Origin: Phytoseiulus persimilis
Taxonomy: Eukaryota; Arthropoda; Arachnida; Mesostigmata; Phytoseiidae
Direction: 5' to 3'
DNA: 64,000 nt
Assembly: GCA_037576195.1 (NCBI GenBank)
Contig: CM075102.1
Location: 46,868,745 to 46,932,744, forward strand
This document shows, one piece after another, positions 36,676 through 49,628 of this stretch. Below the pieces are notes generated by a model. That model was not told the DNA's origin. It made no database searches and saw only the letters and a list, made by a program, of their open reading frames with translations. Position 1 is the first letter of the stretch. Each line of letters opens with the position of its first letter. A program made the translations under genes and the position numbers.

Positions 36676-38548
36676 TCAGCTGGGTGTCGCTCTGGGTGTG
36701 GGGATCGTGTGCCGGAAGATCTTCAATTTGTTGTCTGCCGCACCGCTCACCATGAATTCCTTCAAACTCCAATCACAGCAAAGTATCTGAGAATGCAAAC
36801 GGCGGAATGAGTTTTTCCGCACTTGTGAAAATATACGATTCAAGGAAGTGGGTCTTCAGCCCAAGTTTTTCGCTCGTGGTAAGGAAGCAGTCACTCACTT
36901 TATCCTCATGCCCTTCCATGTCGTAGAGAGGCGCCTTGGCGGATCGAAGATCCCACAGCTTGAGAACGTTATCGAAAGACCCAGAAATGAATTGATTGTC
37001 GATGGAAGGACTCCAAGACACCGAGCTGACCCAGCCGGTGTGTGAAGTAAAATTGGATTTCACTGTTGAACCTGGTGTAATGAATGTCCCGAGTCAGTAC
37101 TCGATCAATTCAGAAGAGTTGGTTGCTTTCGAACGCGTCCGAAAAGCTCTCTTCCTCGATTTAGTCGAGAACGCCTACCTTCTTTCGATCTTGTGTCCCA
37201 GAGTCGCACGTGCCTATCCGCATTGGCAGTCAGAACAAGATTGTTCAAGCTAGAAAATGAGAGATCGAGGAAAGCTTTGCCGCCAGAGAGGTTGTTTGTG
37301 AATCCGCCAACTTCAACATCCCAAACTTTCATTGTACAGTCCATTGCACAGGTGATCATTTCAGTGGGACTGGAGAACTGGAGACCTGGAGCAACATGGA
37401 TGAAACATTGGCTAAAATCTTGATTCAGTGCTCTGATTTGGTGTTAACATTTCCAGAATTGAGCTCACCTGTCACGGCCTCGGTGTGACTCGCGAGGCTC
37501 ACGAGAGGTGTTCTCGTGAGAATTCGCTGATCCAACTTTGACTTTTTCGGCTCCAAGTCTTTTTTGACATCGAGTTCCGTATCATCAGTCGATGTCGACC
37601 AAATTTTCACAACATTGTCGAAGCCCGCCGTCGCAAACCTGAAGGGGGAGAGCCACTTATAATTCGCGATCAGCTGAACCGCGGTGGCAACGTTTTCAGT
37701 TCGCACTGAGATTTCTGATGAGAACTCCGCTTCACCTGTTATGGCTGAGATCGACATCAACGCAATCGACGCTTCTCTGATGGCCTTTGCATGTTACCAC
37801 AGCTTCGATCTGGTTCTTCTGGTGATCCCAGAGCCACAGTTTGGCCGTTTCATCATGAGAAGTGGAAACGAATGAGGCATGCGTTTCGTTGGAGTCCACC
37901 CATCGAACTGCCTTCACGGGGGCCGAATGTCCTTGATGAAAAGAGAGAAGCTTCAGACATGATAACGTACTCTCGAACTGTCGGAAGACACTCTGATGGA
38001 AAATGGATCGGCATTCTTCCCGAGCTGAAGGCTTACCGGATGCGGTGATGAGCTTCTTTCCACTCACAGACCAAACAGAAACGGAACAATCGTAGCTTCC
38101 ACTCAGAATGAGCTGGCGAGATCCAATTAGGCGGCAATGAACGCCCGAAACCCAGTCTTCGTGTAGCAAGCTATCGACGGGTTCTGGACTCGGACATTTT
38201 TCTATATATTCAATCTTTGGAAAGGAAAAGCAGTTTCCAAACTTTTATCCGACTGTCTATCCAATCTAAAGTATGGGGAATGGCTTCGAGTGACACACGA
38301 ACCTCAACCAGAGTCTCCACGCTTATGTCGTTTTCCTGCAGGTGCTCGCGCAGCGAGCCGTGAACAATGTTTTCCTGGATGAGGAAGCCGAAGTCCACGA
38401 GGGTATCCCCCTTTCGACCCAGGAGCTCATTTATCAGCAGATTCAGTTGTTCTGGCGTAACATCCAGCTCCAAAGAAATCGGATCCTCGGGTACAGAGAA
38501 CTCCCGCTCTTTTGTGAAGAACCTGGCTTGGAGGGAGTCCGACTCCAT
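36676..38548 (-). CDS. WDR12: WDR12 (Ytm1), ribosome biogenesis WD-repeat protein
   Basis: Seven minus-strand exons (38548-38303, 38214-38037, 37931-37736, 37638-37469, 37418-37179, 37062-36899, 36786-36676) join in frame to 434 residues; human WDR12 has about 423. The N-terminal NLE domain (about residues 1-85; [18 protein letters not shown]) is followed by seven WD repeats, including [54 protein letters not shown] and [15 protein letters not shown], and a last blade [15 protein letters not shown]12 is the Ytm1 subunit of the PeBoW complex with PES1 and BOP1, acting in the nucleolus in 28S/5.8S rRNA maturation of the 60S subunit; its NLE domain is the docking site for the AAA ATPase Rea1/midasin. 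The intron before exon 5 is only 50 bases and uses a CAAG acceptor without a long pyrimidine tract, the least certain join. Confidence 0.95.
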
Positions 38549-40239
38549 CGTGCGTCAAATGCAGTCACGTTTCAGAGCGAATCACTGTTGTTGCATGTAT
38601 GGAGCGTGAATCACGAATCAGTTCAGCCTTCCAGACCGCTCACAAATCTGCTCTGAGCCAAGTTGCGATCAGCCACAACCGCGTGTATTTGTTTTGAACA
38701 CAACGTGCCTATGATTTTTGCTTGCGGCACTGGCGCGCTACCTGAGGCGCCAGAAGCGAGTCGTGTTTATCATGTGGATGCCCATGCGGAATGAAGAATG
38801 TTGCCGCCGGTACATTAAATATGCTGCGCGTATGCTGCGCGCTCGTCTCAAGGTCCGAGCCAGCTCGTCTACAAAGGTGTTCTCGAAATCGGAGCAATGT
38901 TTCAGGACTGGACAGAATTTTCGGAATGCGCTGTTCGCGATCGGGCCTCTCAAGTGTCGTCACCCAAGAGCTTCAGCGCGCGGCAGTTGCCCTCAAGCGG
39001 AAACATGTCTCACCAGTGGCTACAAGCGGTTTTGGGCTGGGGCCTAGGCGGACTCAAGCCCTCGGAAGACGTTTCAGCCAGCCCCGCTCCGATTTCTTTC
39101 CAGAGGAAGAATAATGGAGTCCACGAAGTGAAGCCTTTCAGACATCACTCAAAAGAGACTTCTGAATCTCTGGAATCCAGCTCGCTCTTCTCTCCCACAC
39201 ATTGTCAACAATGAGAGCTCCTCAAGAATTACATTGCCCACCCAAACTCTCACGATCCAGGAGCAGTGGTTCACATTTTCTGTAGATACTGCCGTAACTC
39301 ATCGTAGACGTATTGAAGATTCCGGCGTATCGTACTGAGCGTAGTGCATGATTTTTGATGCATGATGCGAGGTGCATGATGAACGGAGACAAACCTGTGG
39401 GATCGCCATGCTATGGAGATGTGCCATGGCTTGCTTGGTATCTATGCTCATGAGAACTTGTTGAGCATTCTCGGAGTTCAGAGCCCTGAATCGAGACGCG
39501 GTGCTTCTCGGGAGAATCAGACGAGCAATATGGCGGCTTGGTTTGAGTGAAAAGTAGTACTTCTGGAGAGTCCCGATGCATGTGTCCCATGAGAGAAGAC
39601 AGGAACAGGTGGTAACCTCGGCGGAAGGATTTTCAGGGTCTCGCGTCTAGAGCATCCCCAAAACATGTTTGCGAATCTTCCAGGAGAGAGACGTTTAGAC
39701 GAAACCCGATGCCTCATCAGCGGATTATCTCGGGCTGATAGCTTCCGCCATACACCGCGATTCCGAAAATCACATTCGCTCTGTGGACGGGGGAAACAGA
39801 AAATGTCGCCCTCGCCGAAGCATTCCTACTGGGACATCTGTTTCCTCGACTACCTTCACTCAAATCATCTTTAAATTCTAGTAGAACCCCGGTTCGAAGT
39901 GCGAAAAATGAACCATGATAACTCCACGCGCAAGAAATGCGAAAAAGCATATGACTGGCACACAGACAGCCACGGTCAAAGTGTCTCCGAAGTCAGTTCC
40001 GCAAGTCAGGTAGCGGGCAAACCTACAACTCATTGGAATCATAGTTGCATGGGGATGGAAACAGCTTGACAGAATCCGGACCAATCAGAGATAGTTTGAG
40101 GCATAGCCTACTTATCGTGGTCGGGATTTCGGGATCCCTCATATCTCGGGTAGGATCCCTGATAACCAAAATTTATTCAATCATCAATCCTCATGTATAT
40201 GCCTTGAGATCTTGCGAAGTGTGACAGCTCCTCAATAGA
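38549..40239. other. intergenic, possible decayed coding at 38.7-39.2 kb
   Basis: All three plus frames between 38718 and 39214 are open for about 100 codons. One reads LEIGAMFQDWTEFSECAVRD, faintly like the N-terminal domain of MULE/FLYWCH-type transposase relatives, but no complete domain or splice model emerges. The WDR12 promoter must lie at the left end. Nothing else is supported. Confidence 0.3.
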
Positions 40240-40245
40240 TTTATT
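40240..40245 (-). terminator. possible poly(A) signal of eIF5
   Basis: AATAAA on the minus strand, about 390 bases past the eIF5 stop; the nearest clear candidate I see. Confidence 0.3.
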
Positions 40246-40630
40246 TAATTTGATGCTTTTGCACAGCACATCGTTGCCAGTTTGGAACATCTACGAGTAA
40301 ACGACACTAAGTCGAAGGTCGGGATAGAAAATCTTGCCGAACAAAAGAAACAGCAGCAGGTCATGGTAGAGGGGTCTGAATCATGATCGCAGCTCGGAGA
40401 ATTCGGATCAACCATCATTGAAATTCACACATTCGGCCGAAGACCGAGTTGCCGGTCAAACCGAATCCCACAGCTATGATTCATCTGCAGGGGTTCAATA
40501 TGAACACTTCGGGGTTTTAGATAAAGAATGAGGATCGGGCGCTTCCAAAGATAAGAAGGTAAGCGTAGGCCGAACGTTCCCGAGAGAACAGCGGAGCCGA
40601 AGAGGACCTCGGTTCGCAGCTTCCCTTGGC

Positions 40631-43600
40631 CTAGATGTCATCGATGTCAAGATCGTCCACATCGTCCGCTTCGGGCGGCGGAGCTTTCCCGTTGTTGTTC
40701 AGGGAGTTTCCGTTCGGTTTCGGAGTGGTGTCCTTCACCTCACGCAGACCTTCGGCTGTGTGACGGTCATCGTACTCGATCTCCACAGCATCTGTATTAG
40801 AGAGGCATCAGATGTGAGCAGTTGCTGCACAGGAGTCGGATCAACGAAATATCTGCACCGTCCGAGTCGGCTGTGTTACAGGCTACAGACTCACCTTCAG
40901 CGGAATCCTCGTCCTCACTTTCTTCTTCAGCGTTTTCGAGCCAGTCTATGAAGGGCTTGGCCTCGTTGTGGATAAGCTGGGCGAAGTCCTTACCTACGAA
41001 CCGTTTGCTCAGCTGAAAAAAAGAATAGTTGAGGACATGCGCCAATTATCGCCCTAGATCTCGAGAAAACGAGGACCTCTTCTGTGGCTCTTCCGGGATA
41101 CAATGGTTTTTTAGACTCACCTTCTTCGACCACTCAATGAGGGACTCTTCGTCGACAATGTCCTTGTCGTAGAGGACCTTGAAAATCACAGCGGTTTTCG
41201 GCAATAGGATGTCCTTGTGTAGCTTGATGGATTGTTCAATGGCTGGGTACCCGAGAAAAACAGCCATTAGATTTTGGAATGCCTAGGTTCAAACTCATTA
41301 TTCATCTCAGATGGTCCAACTGTTCCATCACACCTCACTCACCTCCCAGCAAATACTTTTGAGCGCGGTTGTTACCATGAGTGAACATAAGGAACAGAGG
41401 AGCATGCGTCTTGATCAGATTGACAGCGTCTTGGTTGAGAATCAGCTCACATAGGATCATCGACGCTTTATCTTTAATTTCCAGTCGATTGGCCTCAGCC
41501 AGAATGGCTTTGTATTTGGCCGGAGTAATGGGTTGTTTTTCTTTGACAAATCTGAAGAAGATTGTACTTCTTTCTTCCTCGCTCTTTTCAGTATCAGCGT
41601 CCAGCATGAGAGCTGCAAGAAGCGCAATCGTTATCCATGCCTTGCAGGAGGACAAATCCCATCGGTGGCACGGGAAAATATGATTGGTTTCCTAGAATCG
41701 AGAGGTCGATGACCATTTAGTTATTCCATCGCTGGAGCGATCGAAACTCACACTTGGCGCCAACGCTAAGCTCCTGCATCCTCCTCTTCATAGCTTCGGT
41801 GGAAGTATCTTCGACCCAATCTTCCTCGAAGTCATCGCCGAAATCAGCATCGTTCAAGGTGTCCCCGTTTTTTATATCGCCTGAATGAGGTTTTCGGACG
41901 TTAGTAGATCGTTAGCGGTGACCACTTTTGAGTCCTCGATCCACTCGACGGTATCCATCCCAGTGCAATAATCCTCCCGAGGACAAATTCACTCCGAAGA
42001 GGACTCGTCAGAGCTTGATACGAGCCCATCCATCCAATGGCCCTATCGTTTGAGCGAGGGGTTGCGACACGATTGCGAATCGGGCATAGAGCTAGAGTCA
42101 TGAGCAAGTTCTTATACTGCTGTTCCATTTGGATGTCTAACAAAGCTAAACATGTGAAAATGGTGGAATCTGTCCAAAAATATTTCCTGAAGCGATTATA
42201 CATGCGCTGTCCCTCCCCAAAGAAGTCACCCCTCTCAAACTCATTACAGAAATCCTTGGAGGACAACATCTTCGTGTTCTGGAGCGAATCCAACTCCTGG
42301 GAGAAATGGATCATCATTTGGGAACCAACACGCGAGGACCGATACAGTTAGCAACTTATTCTCGTGGAGAATTTGTTCATAGATGTCGAGAGTACAAATT
42401 CATTGTGATCCTTCCCTGTTTCCGTTACACACTGATGATTACAGTGTTTGTGTTGCCGGTATCGTATATACAAACACCTTAATCCAAATAAAGAGCCATT
42501 GAATTGATTGAGAGCATTCGTACGAACAGCGTGACACAGCGATAGCCCCCCTGCCGCTGACTTGTCTTTGATGGTCGATGGACGCCCGTGGAGGGAAGAG
42601 CGTGGGTGGCGTAAAGAAAAACGAGAGTAGGAGAAAACCACCGCGACGGCATATGGTAGCACAGCGGCTTCCATGAACCGTCGCGCAGCAACCGCTCGCC
42701 GCAAGAACTCCGCGATCCGTGGCGGAACCAATACCCGTTTGGAAGTGGGATAGCGACAGTTATTTCGCCTTTCGCCGAATCCAAATTCCAGGTGAATAAT
42801 CAGTTCGGCCACGAATTGCCCCATGGATGGAGCATTGTGCGTTTTGCCAAATGTCTCATCGAAAGTACACCCTATCGCCATCGGAGAGCCGATGCGATTT
42901 GTCGATGATCGAATTCGCAAGGATATCGCTACTAGGCTTTGCAATGGTTATTTACCCGCGTAAAATAACTGCAAATATTCTGCGGTTTTTATTCGCAATA
43001 ACCGCGAGCGAGTCGCCGTTGTAACCGCATTTAAGCGCAACTTTCCGAAGCGCATGATTTTCTGAGAAACCGTCGTGTCTGATGAGCATACTATGGCTTG
43101 AGATCTGGAGTTGGGCGCCAAGAGTTGAAGAGAAACGAATTGCTTCTGGAACTGTGACATCTTGTGTGATGACTCACGCTAAACGAAGTTCATACACGCT
43201 TCCGAAAGCCGGACCCTGCTATCGTGGACATATCACACATCAGGTGCAGCCTCTCTATGTCCCCATGAGCAAGCCGCTCAAGGACTCGATGAGCCAGCAT
43301 TGGAGGTGGAAAGCTCAGTCTTCCAGAGCTTTGCGCATCTGGCACGAACAATAAACAGAGCACAGCGGAAGTAGCTATTGTGTGGGTCGATGGAAGAATC
43401 GTGATGAAGTCACACCACAAAACGAGGATCTCTCATGCACTGCTCGAAACCGAGAACATACGCCCTTTTTAAAGACCGCAACGATGTTATCGAAGCTGGG
43501 AGCAGTAATTTGGAGTCAGAAAAACATTGGAAGCAGCCTCGAGGATTCCCAATGAACAAAAAATAGAGAATCAGGACGTTGAATTTACGTGAGTCATCCC

Positions 43601-45652
43601 AACTCAACAAAGAAGCATGCCTTTGGGCACTCTTCCGTATGGGAACCGTGCAGAAATCGGCGCCACTCCCACATTAGAGAGTTTGCAACACTTCCTCAGC
43701 GGATCGTCAAGAGTTGAACCCAAAATTGCCGACTACATTCATCGGATGGGAGGCTTCGAAATACAACATTGAAACATTGAACCAAGGTTCCCGGCCCCAT
43801 CTAATCACGGCCGAGTCGTGAAAAACGATTCTTTATGAGATGTGATTTGAGATCTTGTTGTTTACGCTAATGATGGAACCTTTTTCCTGATTAAAGAGGA
43901 GAAGCTTCCTGGAAATCATACTGAGGTGCTCTCATGTGGAAACTTTTCTTCGAGGAGGATATCGAGGGTCTGTAGTTTTTTCCTTCGTCTCCGGCTATGA
44001 CTCGTTTCAATATGATTAGGCGTGAAAACGATGGTATCGGTGCAGGATCTGTTTGGAGTCACGTCTCCGGGCACTCTCCCATATAACCGCGGTTTTCGGT
44101 CCTAATTTCGCGGTTAACCGCTATCGCGGCTATGGATTTGCGGTTATCGGTTAACCATACCCGCGGTTATCCAGAAATGCGGTTATCTGCAAAGCCTAAT
44201 CGCTACACGACAAATCGGAACAGTTTTCGTTAAAGCATTGTCAGAAAATCGGGGAAATACGCTCTCGGATGACAGCGGTCAAATGAGACGCCGTCCCACC
44301 GTGGCCGGAAAGATTACAACTGGACGTGATGGCAAACGGCTTCTTTGTCAAGCTTGCGGAGTTACGCAACGATAATCATTATTTTCCTTCAGGATATCTG
44401 GCCATTTCCGAATAATTCATATGCCCTCGGAAACGTCTCAAGGCCCAACCTGAAAGTTTGTCACGCAAACGCATTGATGTGAGCCCTCCCCCTGCTGGAG
44501 GTGCCAGGCTTTGGAAGGTGGTCTGAGGAATTATGACATCCATGATGGCACACACATGCTTACCAACGAATGATGGAACGCTCAAGCTTGACTTCGATGG
44601 CCTCATGAGTCGGTTCCCCTGATGCGCTCGCCAATCAATCGATAACCTCTTTGAGCACATATTCGGTATGACGCTCTCGTATACGACAAGAGACCGTCAA
44701 CTGATGCAGCTTCCTGGCCGAATTACCATCGCTAGAGCCAGGATGTTCGGGTATTAATGCTTTCGCACATATGTATTCACGAGTTCTTGACTACCAAACC
44801 GGAATCGTATTCAGATTTCATCCGGGCGCCTCCTCAGCATCTAACCGCTATCGCTGTCCTCGAAATTGGTCAAATTTAGGAATGTCTACCGAAAGGGAGT
44901 CTTCTCGTGTCGTGGACTGGTGATGACCACGTCTGACGAAACTTTAACGATCGGCCGATGAGGTATCTCTATCAGACATTTTCTCAAATTTCTGAGTGTC
45001 GTTGCACCTCTCCGGGGACCGCAAACGAATGCGGAACAAATGCCGCCGATAGGCGAAGAGGACATTGTGAAGTTCAGCTCTCTCTGGAGAGGAGGGACTG
45101 CAACTTACCAGCATCATTTTCCTCAGCGGAGTTGTTCGGCGAGGCGTCGTCTTTCTTCTTTTTATCCTTCTTCGGTGTCTTAGCATCCTTGGCCTTGACG
45201 TTGGTTCCTTCCGGAGGGTTCTTCAGGATGAAAGTGTTCAGCTTGTGGTTCGTTTGAACCTGTCCAGAATGACCACAGGCCTTGCAGGAGGTTGTGATAA
45301 CTCCTCTTCTCTGCAAGACTGTCAGCACGGTCTCGGGGTTGTCGCACGAAGCGCAGAGAACATACTTCTTGATGAAGCCGTCGAGGATGTCCTGCAGCTT
45401 GTTAGCATCATGTTGACCGTTGACAATGAATCGGTCCGCCTTGGCATCACAATGGGTCTGAGAGCCGAGCTCGCAGCCGAAGTACTTCGTGGGGTAGGCT
45501 GGCGGTCTACTCAAAGCCTTGGCGATGTCGGTCATGTTGACAATAACGGTCTTTATACCGTTCCCTTTGCCCTCGACTTTAGCGATGAGCTTAGGCATCT
45601 TGTATCGGTAGAACTGGTCATTCAGGGACCTGTTGACATTGATGTAAGCCAT
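40631..45652 (-). CDS. EIF5: eIF5, GTPase-activating protein of the 43S/48S complex
   Basis: Six minus-strand exons (45652-45109, 41880-41752, 41612-41343, 41242-41121, 41012-40895, 40791-40631) join to 447 residues; human eIF5 has 431. The N-terminal domain starts [20 protein letters not shown] and carries the GAP arginine (R16 here, R15 in human). A zinc ribbon follows (CASC ... CKAC), then a Lys-rich linker (KKDKKKKDD), then a W2/HEAT domain ending in the aromatic-acidic boxes [14 protein letters not shown]. The tail DDLDIDDI is family-typical. eIF5 triggers GTP hydrolysis by eIF2 at start-codon recognition, and its W2 domain binds eIF2-beta and eIF3. For exon 4, the acceptor at 41243 was chosen over one at about 41275 because only the former keeps frame. 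The first intron, 3228 bases, is far longer than the rest and holds two mobile-element remnants. Confidence 0.95.
42037..42420 (+). mobile_element. non-LTR retrotransposon (LINE) reverse-transcriptase C-terminal fragment
   Basis: Inside intron 1 of eIF5, antisense to it, a frame reads [20 protein letters not shown] followed by [12 protein letters not shown]. This matches the typical segment after the RT domain of LINEs, where LEYCSPVWSP precedes a VQ-x-x-F-T-K-R block. The sequence then seems to continue in another frame ([21 protein letters not shown]), implying a frameshift. There is no RT catalytic core, so the copy is truncated and dead. Confidence 0.6.
42925..44206. mobile_element. hAT-like DNA transposon with 11-bp TIRs and 8-bp target duplications
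   Basis: The element occupies 42933-44198 (1266 bp). It begins TAGGCTTTGCA and ends TGCAAAGCCTA, perfect 11-bp terminal inverted repeats. It is flanked by identical 8-bp ATCGCTAC at 42925-42932 and 44199-44206, a target-site duplication of the length made by hAT transposases (P elements also make 8 bp). Both ends are packed with short subterminal copies of GCGGTTA/TAACCGC in both orientations, at least eight at the right end, which is typical of hAT transposase binding sites. No intact transposase frame is present; scattered short frames in the middle may be decayed coding or filler. It is therefore a non-autonomous or dead copy lying in eIF5 intron 1. Confidence 0.85.
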
Positions 45653-48600
45653 AGTGGTGCTGTTGGTGGTGGCGAACAACCAGATACAGACGGACACCGG
45701 AACTACAAGGGACCAGCACAATTTGGGGGTCGGCCTGAATCAGCGATTCGGAGCCACCTTACCAACAAACGGCTCTTATTTTTCGTTTGATGTTGAACGT
45801 GGCTATCCAGAATGTTTCCACTTCCGATCTCAAGCTTATTGATCTCGCAGGTACTGCTGTGGCAGCTGCAGATTTTTGAGCCGAAGATGGTGCCAGTAGC
45901 AGCAGCAGCTGCCTCGAGGTTAAGAGACAGAGGTTCAAGATGGATTCAGGAAAGCCGGAAGGTTGTCAAGTGAGTTGGCGAGACGTTGTTAGCAGGCTCG
46001 GCCGTTGTGGTTGTTGTTGATGCCGGGCCCAATTGCTGGCATCTATGGCCTGCGAGCTCTCTGTGACGTTGCCTGGAGCGCGTCGTGCTGGCGCTTTGAT
46101 TGACCCTGGGGGTCGTGTGCGGAGATGAGGACGCCGGGGAGCGCGCGGCTGACCGGAGTCGAGACACGGCAGGGTGACGACACCGCAATGCACACCACAA
46201 ACCCTCATAAACAAAAAATCCACCGATGCCTCGCTCACGGCTAACCAACGATAATGGCAATAGCCAGATGCAGTATGGGGCGACACCGTCAACGGCAGCG
46301 GTGTCTCTGTTGAAGATGAATCGCGCCGATCGCACTCACTCTTACTATTTGCTCACTCTCTCGGATCGAGTGACCAAAAGAATGGAGAACTGCCTTTATC
46401 ACTTATTTTATCAGGCTTGGGCTTGGATGCTCTTTCGATTCGGCCGCGAGTGCATCCGACAACAGATCGTCGGTGGATCCTTCCGTTCGTCGCTCTTCTC
46501 ACTCGTCAGAGGGTTGGATGGCCGACTGGCTGTAAATGGCCTCGAGAAGGCACCGTTAGCAGCAGGAGGAAGCCCGAATCGACAGATTGGATGCCAAATC
46601 CAAACTCGAACTTTCGAGGTAGCCGAGAAAATGAACGATGGCGTTGACACACCCTATCGAGACAATCGAGTAGAAATAACCAAGTTGCTCAACGGTGATC
46701 CACCACTATGGCCTGCCGAATGATGACGTCCGAACCGCAGACAAGGCGCTGCTGGGTCCCTGCTCAATGAGGTAGCAGCTATGGAAGCAGACAGTCGTCG
46801 TCGACCGACCGAGTAGCAGCGGCGCGGAATGAGCGAGAGGGAGGTTAGGCCCTCTATCGCGATCCCGGTTGCGGACCGGGATTCCGAACTCGGATTCTCG
46901 GAAACTTCGTTTCTGTTCCCTTCTGCTCCTTCCAGCCGCGAGCCCAAAGTGAGAAGAGGGTCCCATCAAAACTTCGTTGCAGCGACAGCATGTTCCAACC
47001 ATGATTCTGGAGACGAGCGCGGACCGAGCGGGGCCGCGTCATTCGATAGAAAGTAAACAACTCACCAGACGGATTTGGAGGAAAGGGAGAAGCGATATTT
47101 TCCAATCCCGGAAGACAGGACCGGTCGGAATCTCAGTTTGACCAGTCTCAGCGACAGTTTCGAATGGGTGTCGAATTGTATTTAAGCAAGCCAGTGAGAT
47201 TTATTGATGCCTTCATGAACGAGTCCAATCCGCGTCCGGAAGCTCTTCCGACTACCCTCGAGTTGAATGGTGTAATCGTTGTCTTTCTTTAGGGAGGTGA
47301 ACGGCGATTTTCAGGGACGGAAGGAGAGAGCTCCTTGTTGAACGCGTGCAATGATACCTCGATCCTACGTTCCAGGGAGAATCTGCATAGAAGGGTTACG
47401 GAGAATAACGGCTGCAAAGCATTTGGGTTCCGGAGTGCACCGCAATTTTCGATGGCGGACGAGTCGATCATGGAGCAAGTAATGATGCTCTTAGCTGAGA
47501 GACAGGAAGGTACCGAATTTGACACTTGAATGCCTCCTGCTCTCCCCCATCTTTGTCGTCTGTCGAGATAACCCTGTTCCCGGAGTCGCTTGAAAGTTTC
47601 CAGGAAAGAAGCATGTGTAGAACTTGTTGAAGATCTGCAACTTGCGCCACGCAAGACATAGAGGGTGCGATATCGAAATCTCGATCTCACGATAGCTCGA
47701 CGTCATCTTCAACAACAGCAGTTCCGGATAGCTTGGCCTTGTTATCTGACGCGATGGAGCTGGGTCAAAGAAGTATGGTTCCGGCGCTAATGGCTCGGCG
47801 GAGTATTCTCGCCTGGGGATGCATAGTGTGAACGACGAATCGGGTTTTCCCAACAATACAAGGAGCTCTTTTGTGAGATTTTTCGTCTTCCCTTCTGAAC
47901 GGGAATGGCGCGATAGCGTTTTCGGAATAGCCGAAACGGGCAATTATGCCCCCACCCCCTTATGCTCGGAGTCAATTGGTGGCGCTTGAGGTTGAGGAAT
48001 TGATAGAATCTCATTGTCGCTGTTTCGACCTTGAGGGGAGAGAATAATGGTCTTCAGGTGAGATCCTATTGTAACAGCGAGCCGTTTTCCGCAGTATGCT
48101 CAAGATCAGGGTGACAGGGAGCGTACAGTTCCGATGAATTATTCCGGAAATCGTGGGTGTGGGTATTTATTGATCTTCAGTTATATCATTACATCTTAGT
48201 TTTCCCGACCGCTCGCAGATCACGGGGACTCCTCCAAGTCTTCTGGGACTTTACTTGCCGCGCTTACCAGACATGGGTCCTGTTTCTACTCGTGGACTCA
48301 AAGTCTAACAAGGACATTATCTTCTGTGCAGTAGGTGTCGTTCCATTCGGAGATTACGTGTTCCACGCCTCCTTCGCACCTCTGACAGATATTGTTATCC
48401 TACCGATCGGATAGGATCATTCCAATTCGCTCTTGGAAGGAATCGGGAGGGAGACGAGTCTGAAATTGTAGCGGGGATGCTCTGAGGATGGTTCCGTACC
48501 GCGCTCCACGATCGTGGCCGCGATAACCTCACCCGCGCCCGTCCCACTTCGCGAAGTCCCTCTGAAACCAGTTCCGGGCTCGCATACAGGATGGACAACG

Positions 48601-49628
48601 TCATCCGGGAATTTTCTCAGCCTTCCTTCTTCTGCGCAGTTCTCTTTGAAAACTGATCTCATCGAGCTCATTCAGTTTTTCCTCCCAGGACGGGGAACTG
48701 GGAAACCTCGATTTCCGGGCAGGAAAAGGTGAGCCATAGTTTAGCTGGTACCAAGTTGACGCGAGTGTGCTGAGGCAGTTGTGCATTTTCCAGATGCATT
48801 CTCACATGTTCCTGTCCTGTTCCAGCGCAGCCGGAATTTCGTTAGAGCTTTAGTCCGCATCCAGACGAAGGAGATGAGAGATTCGAGAAAACACGCTCCT
48901 GAGGGTGATTGAGAGCTTTTCGTTAAAGATGGCGCGTGATAATCGGCGTTTCCGAAATCTTCGGCGCCCAGCAGGCCAGAAAAGATATCATCCGTGAGCG
49001 TAGCGAGCGGCACCCGTTGGCAAGCGCCCGAAAGCAATAAGCCCAGAGAATCGGGGAGGTACGCAAGCGATTTCCTGGTACGCGATCCACTTTCACGACT
49101 CTCAAAGACATTGTTCGCCAGGGGGGAAGGGGGGGGGAGGCTCAGAATGGACTCGGAAAGCAACGTTCGGTCCGAGCGCAGAAAGCTCAAAGCTCACTCA
49201 CCGCCCCCCAATTCTCCATATCGCCAGAGAGCACTACCATCAACAGTCCCGGGGCGTCGCAATGGAGGGAAGAATTTTTTGCCATCGGAGAAATTTTCGA
49301 ATGCGGCTTCCTTGAGGAGCTCTGTGGGATTGCATCGAGGACGACATTTTGTCAACAGAATGGCGATCGTTTCCAGGCTGATGAGATCGGCCGCCGATTC
49401 CAACCTCTGCACCGATTCTTGTTATTTCTTCATAGAGTTGACAGGATCCTTACCCGCACCCGATGGCACTCGATCGAAAGATCGAATACGTTTTGTGAAA
49501 CGAGTCGAAAATAAATGATGAAAATACCGTGGCTCTTCAAGTTGACAATGTTTTTCATGGGATTCAGCCCTTCATACCAAACTCTTCTTGGAGAAGAGGA
49601 CACGGAAGAACGCGAAGAATGCGTTTTC
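45653..49628. other. eIF5 5' flank and intergenic region
   Basis: No supported gene. The first few hundred bases past 45652 should hold the eIF5 5' UTR and promoter. Several frames of 100-175 codons occur on both strands (46226-46723 plus, 48994-49518 plus), but none has a domain, signal or splice structure I can support. Confidence 0.4.

Noticed and set aside
41046-41282. Acceptor near 41275 for eIF5 exon 4, which would include MAVFLGYP
   Set aside because: It breaks the frame from exon 3 (phase 1 against phase 0). The acceptor at 41243 keeps frame and aligns with eIF5.
46226-46723. 165-codon plus-strand frame upstream of eIF5
   Set aside because: No recognisable motif; it overlaps likely promoter and 5' sequence and has no poly(A) signal or splice support.
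48994-49518. 174-codon plus-strand frame
   Set aside because: The sequence is compositionally random, rich in S and R, with no family resemblance and open frames on the other strand.
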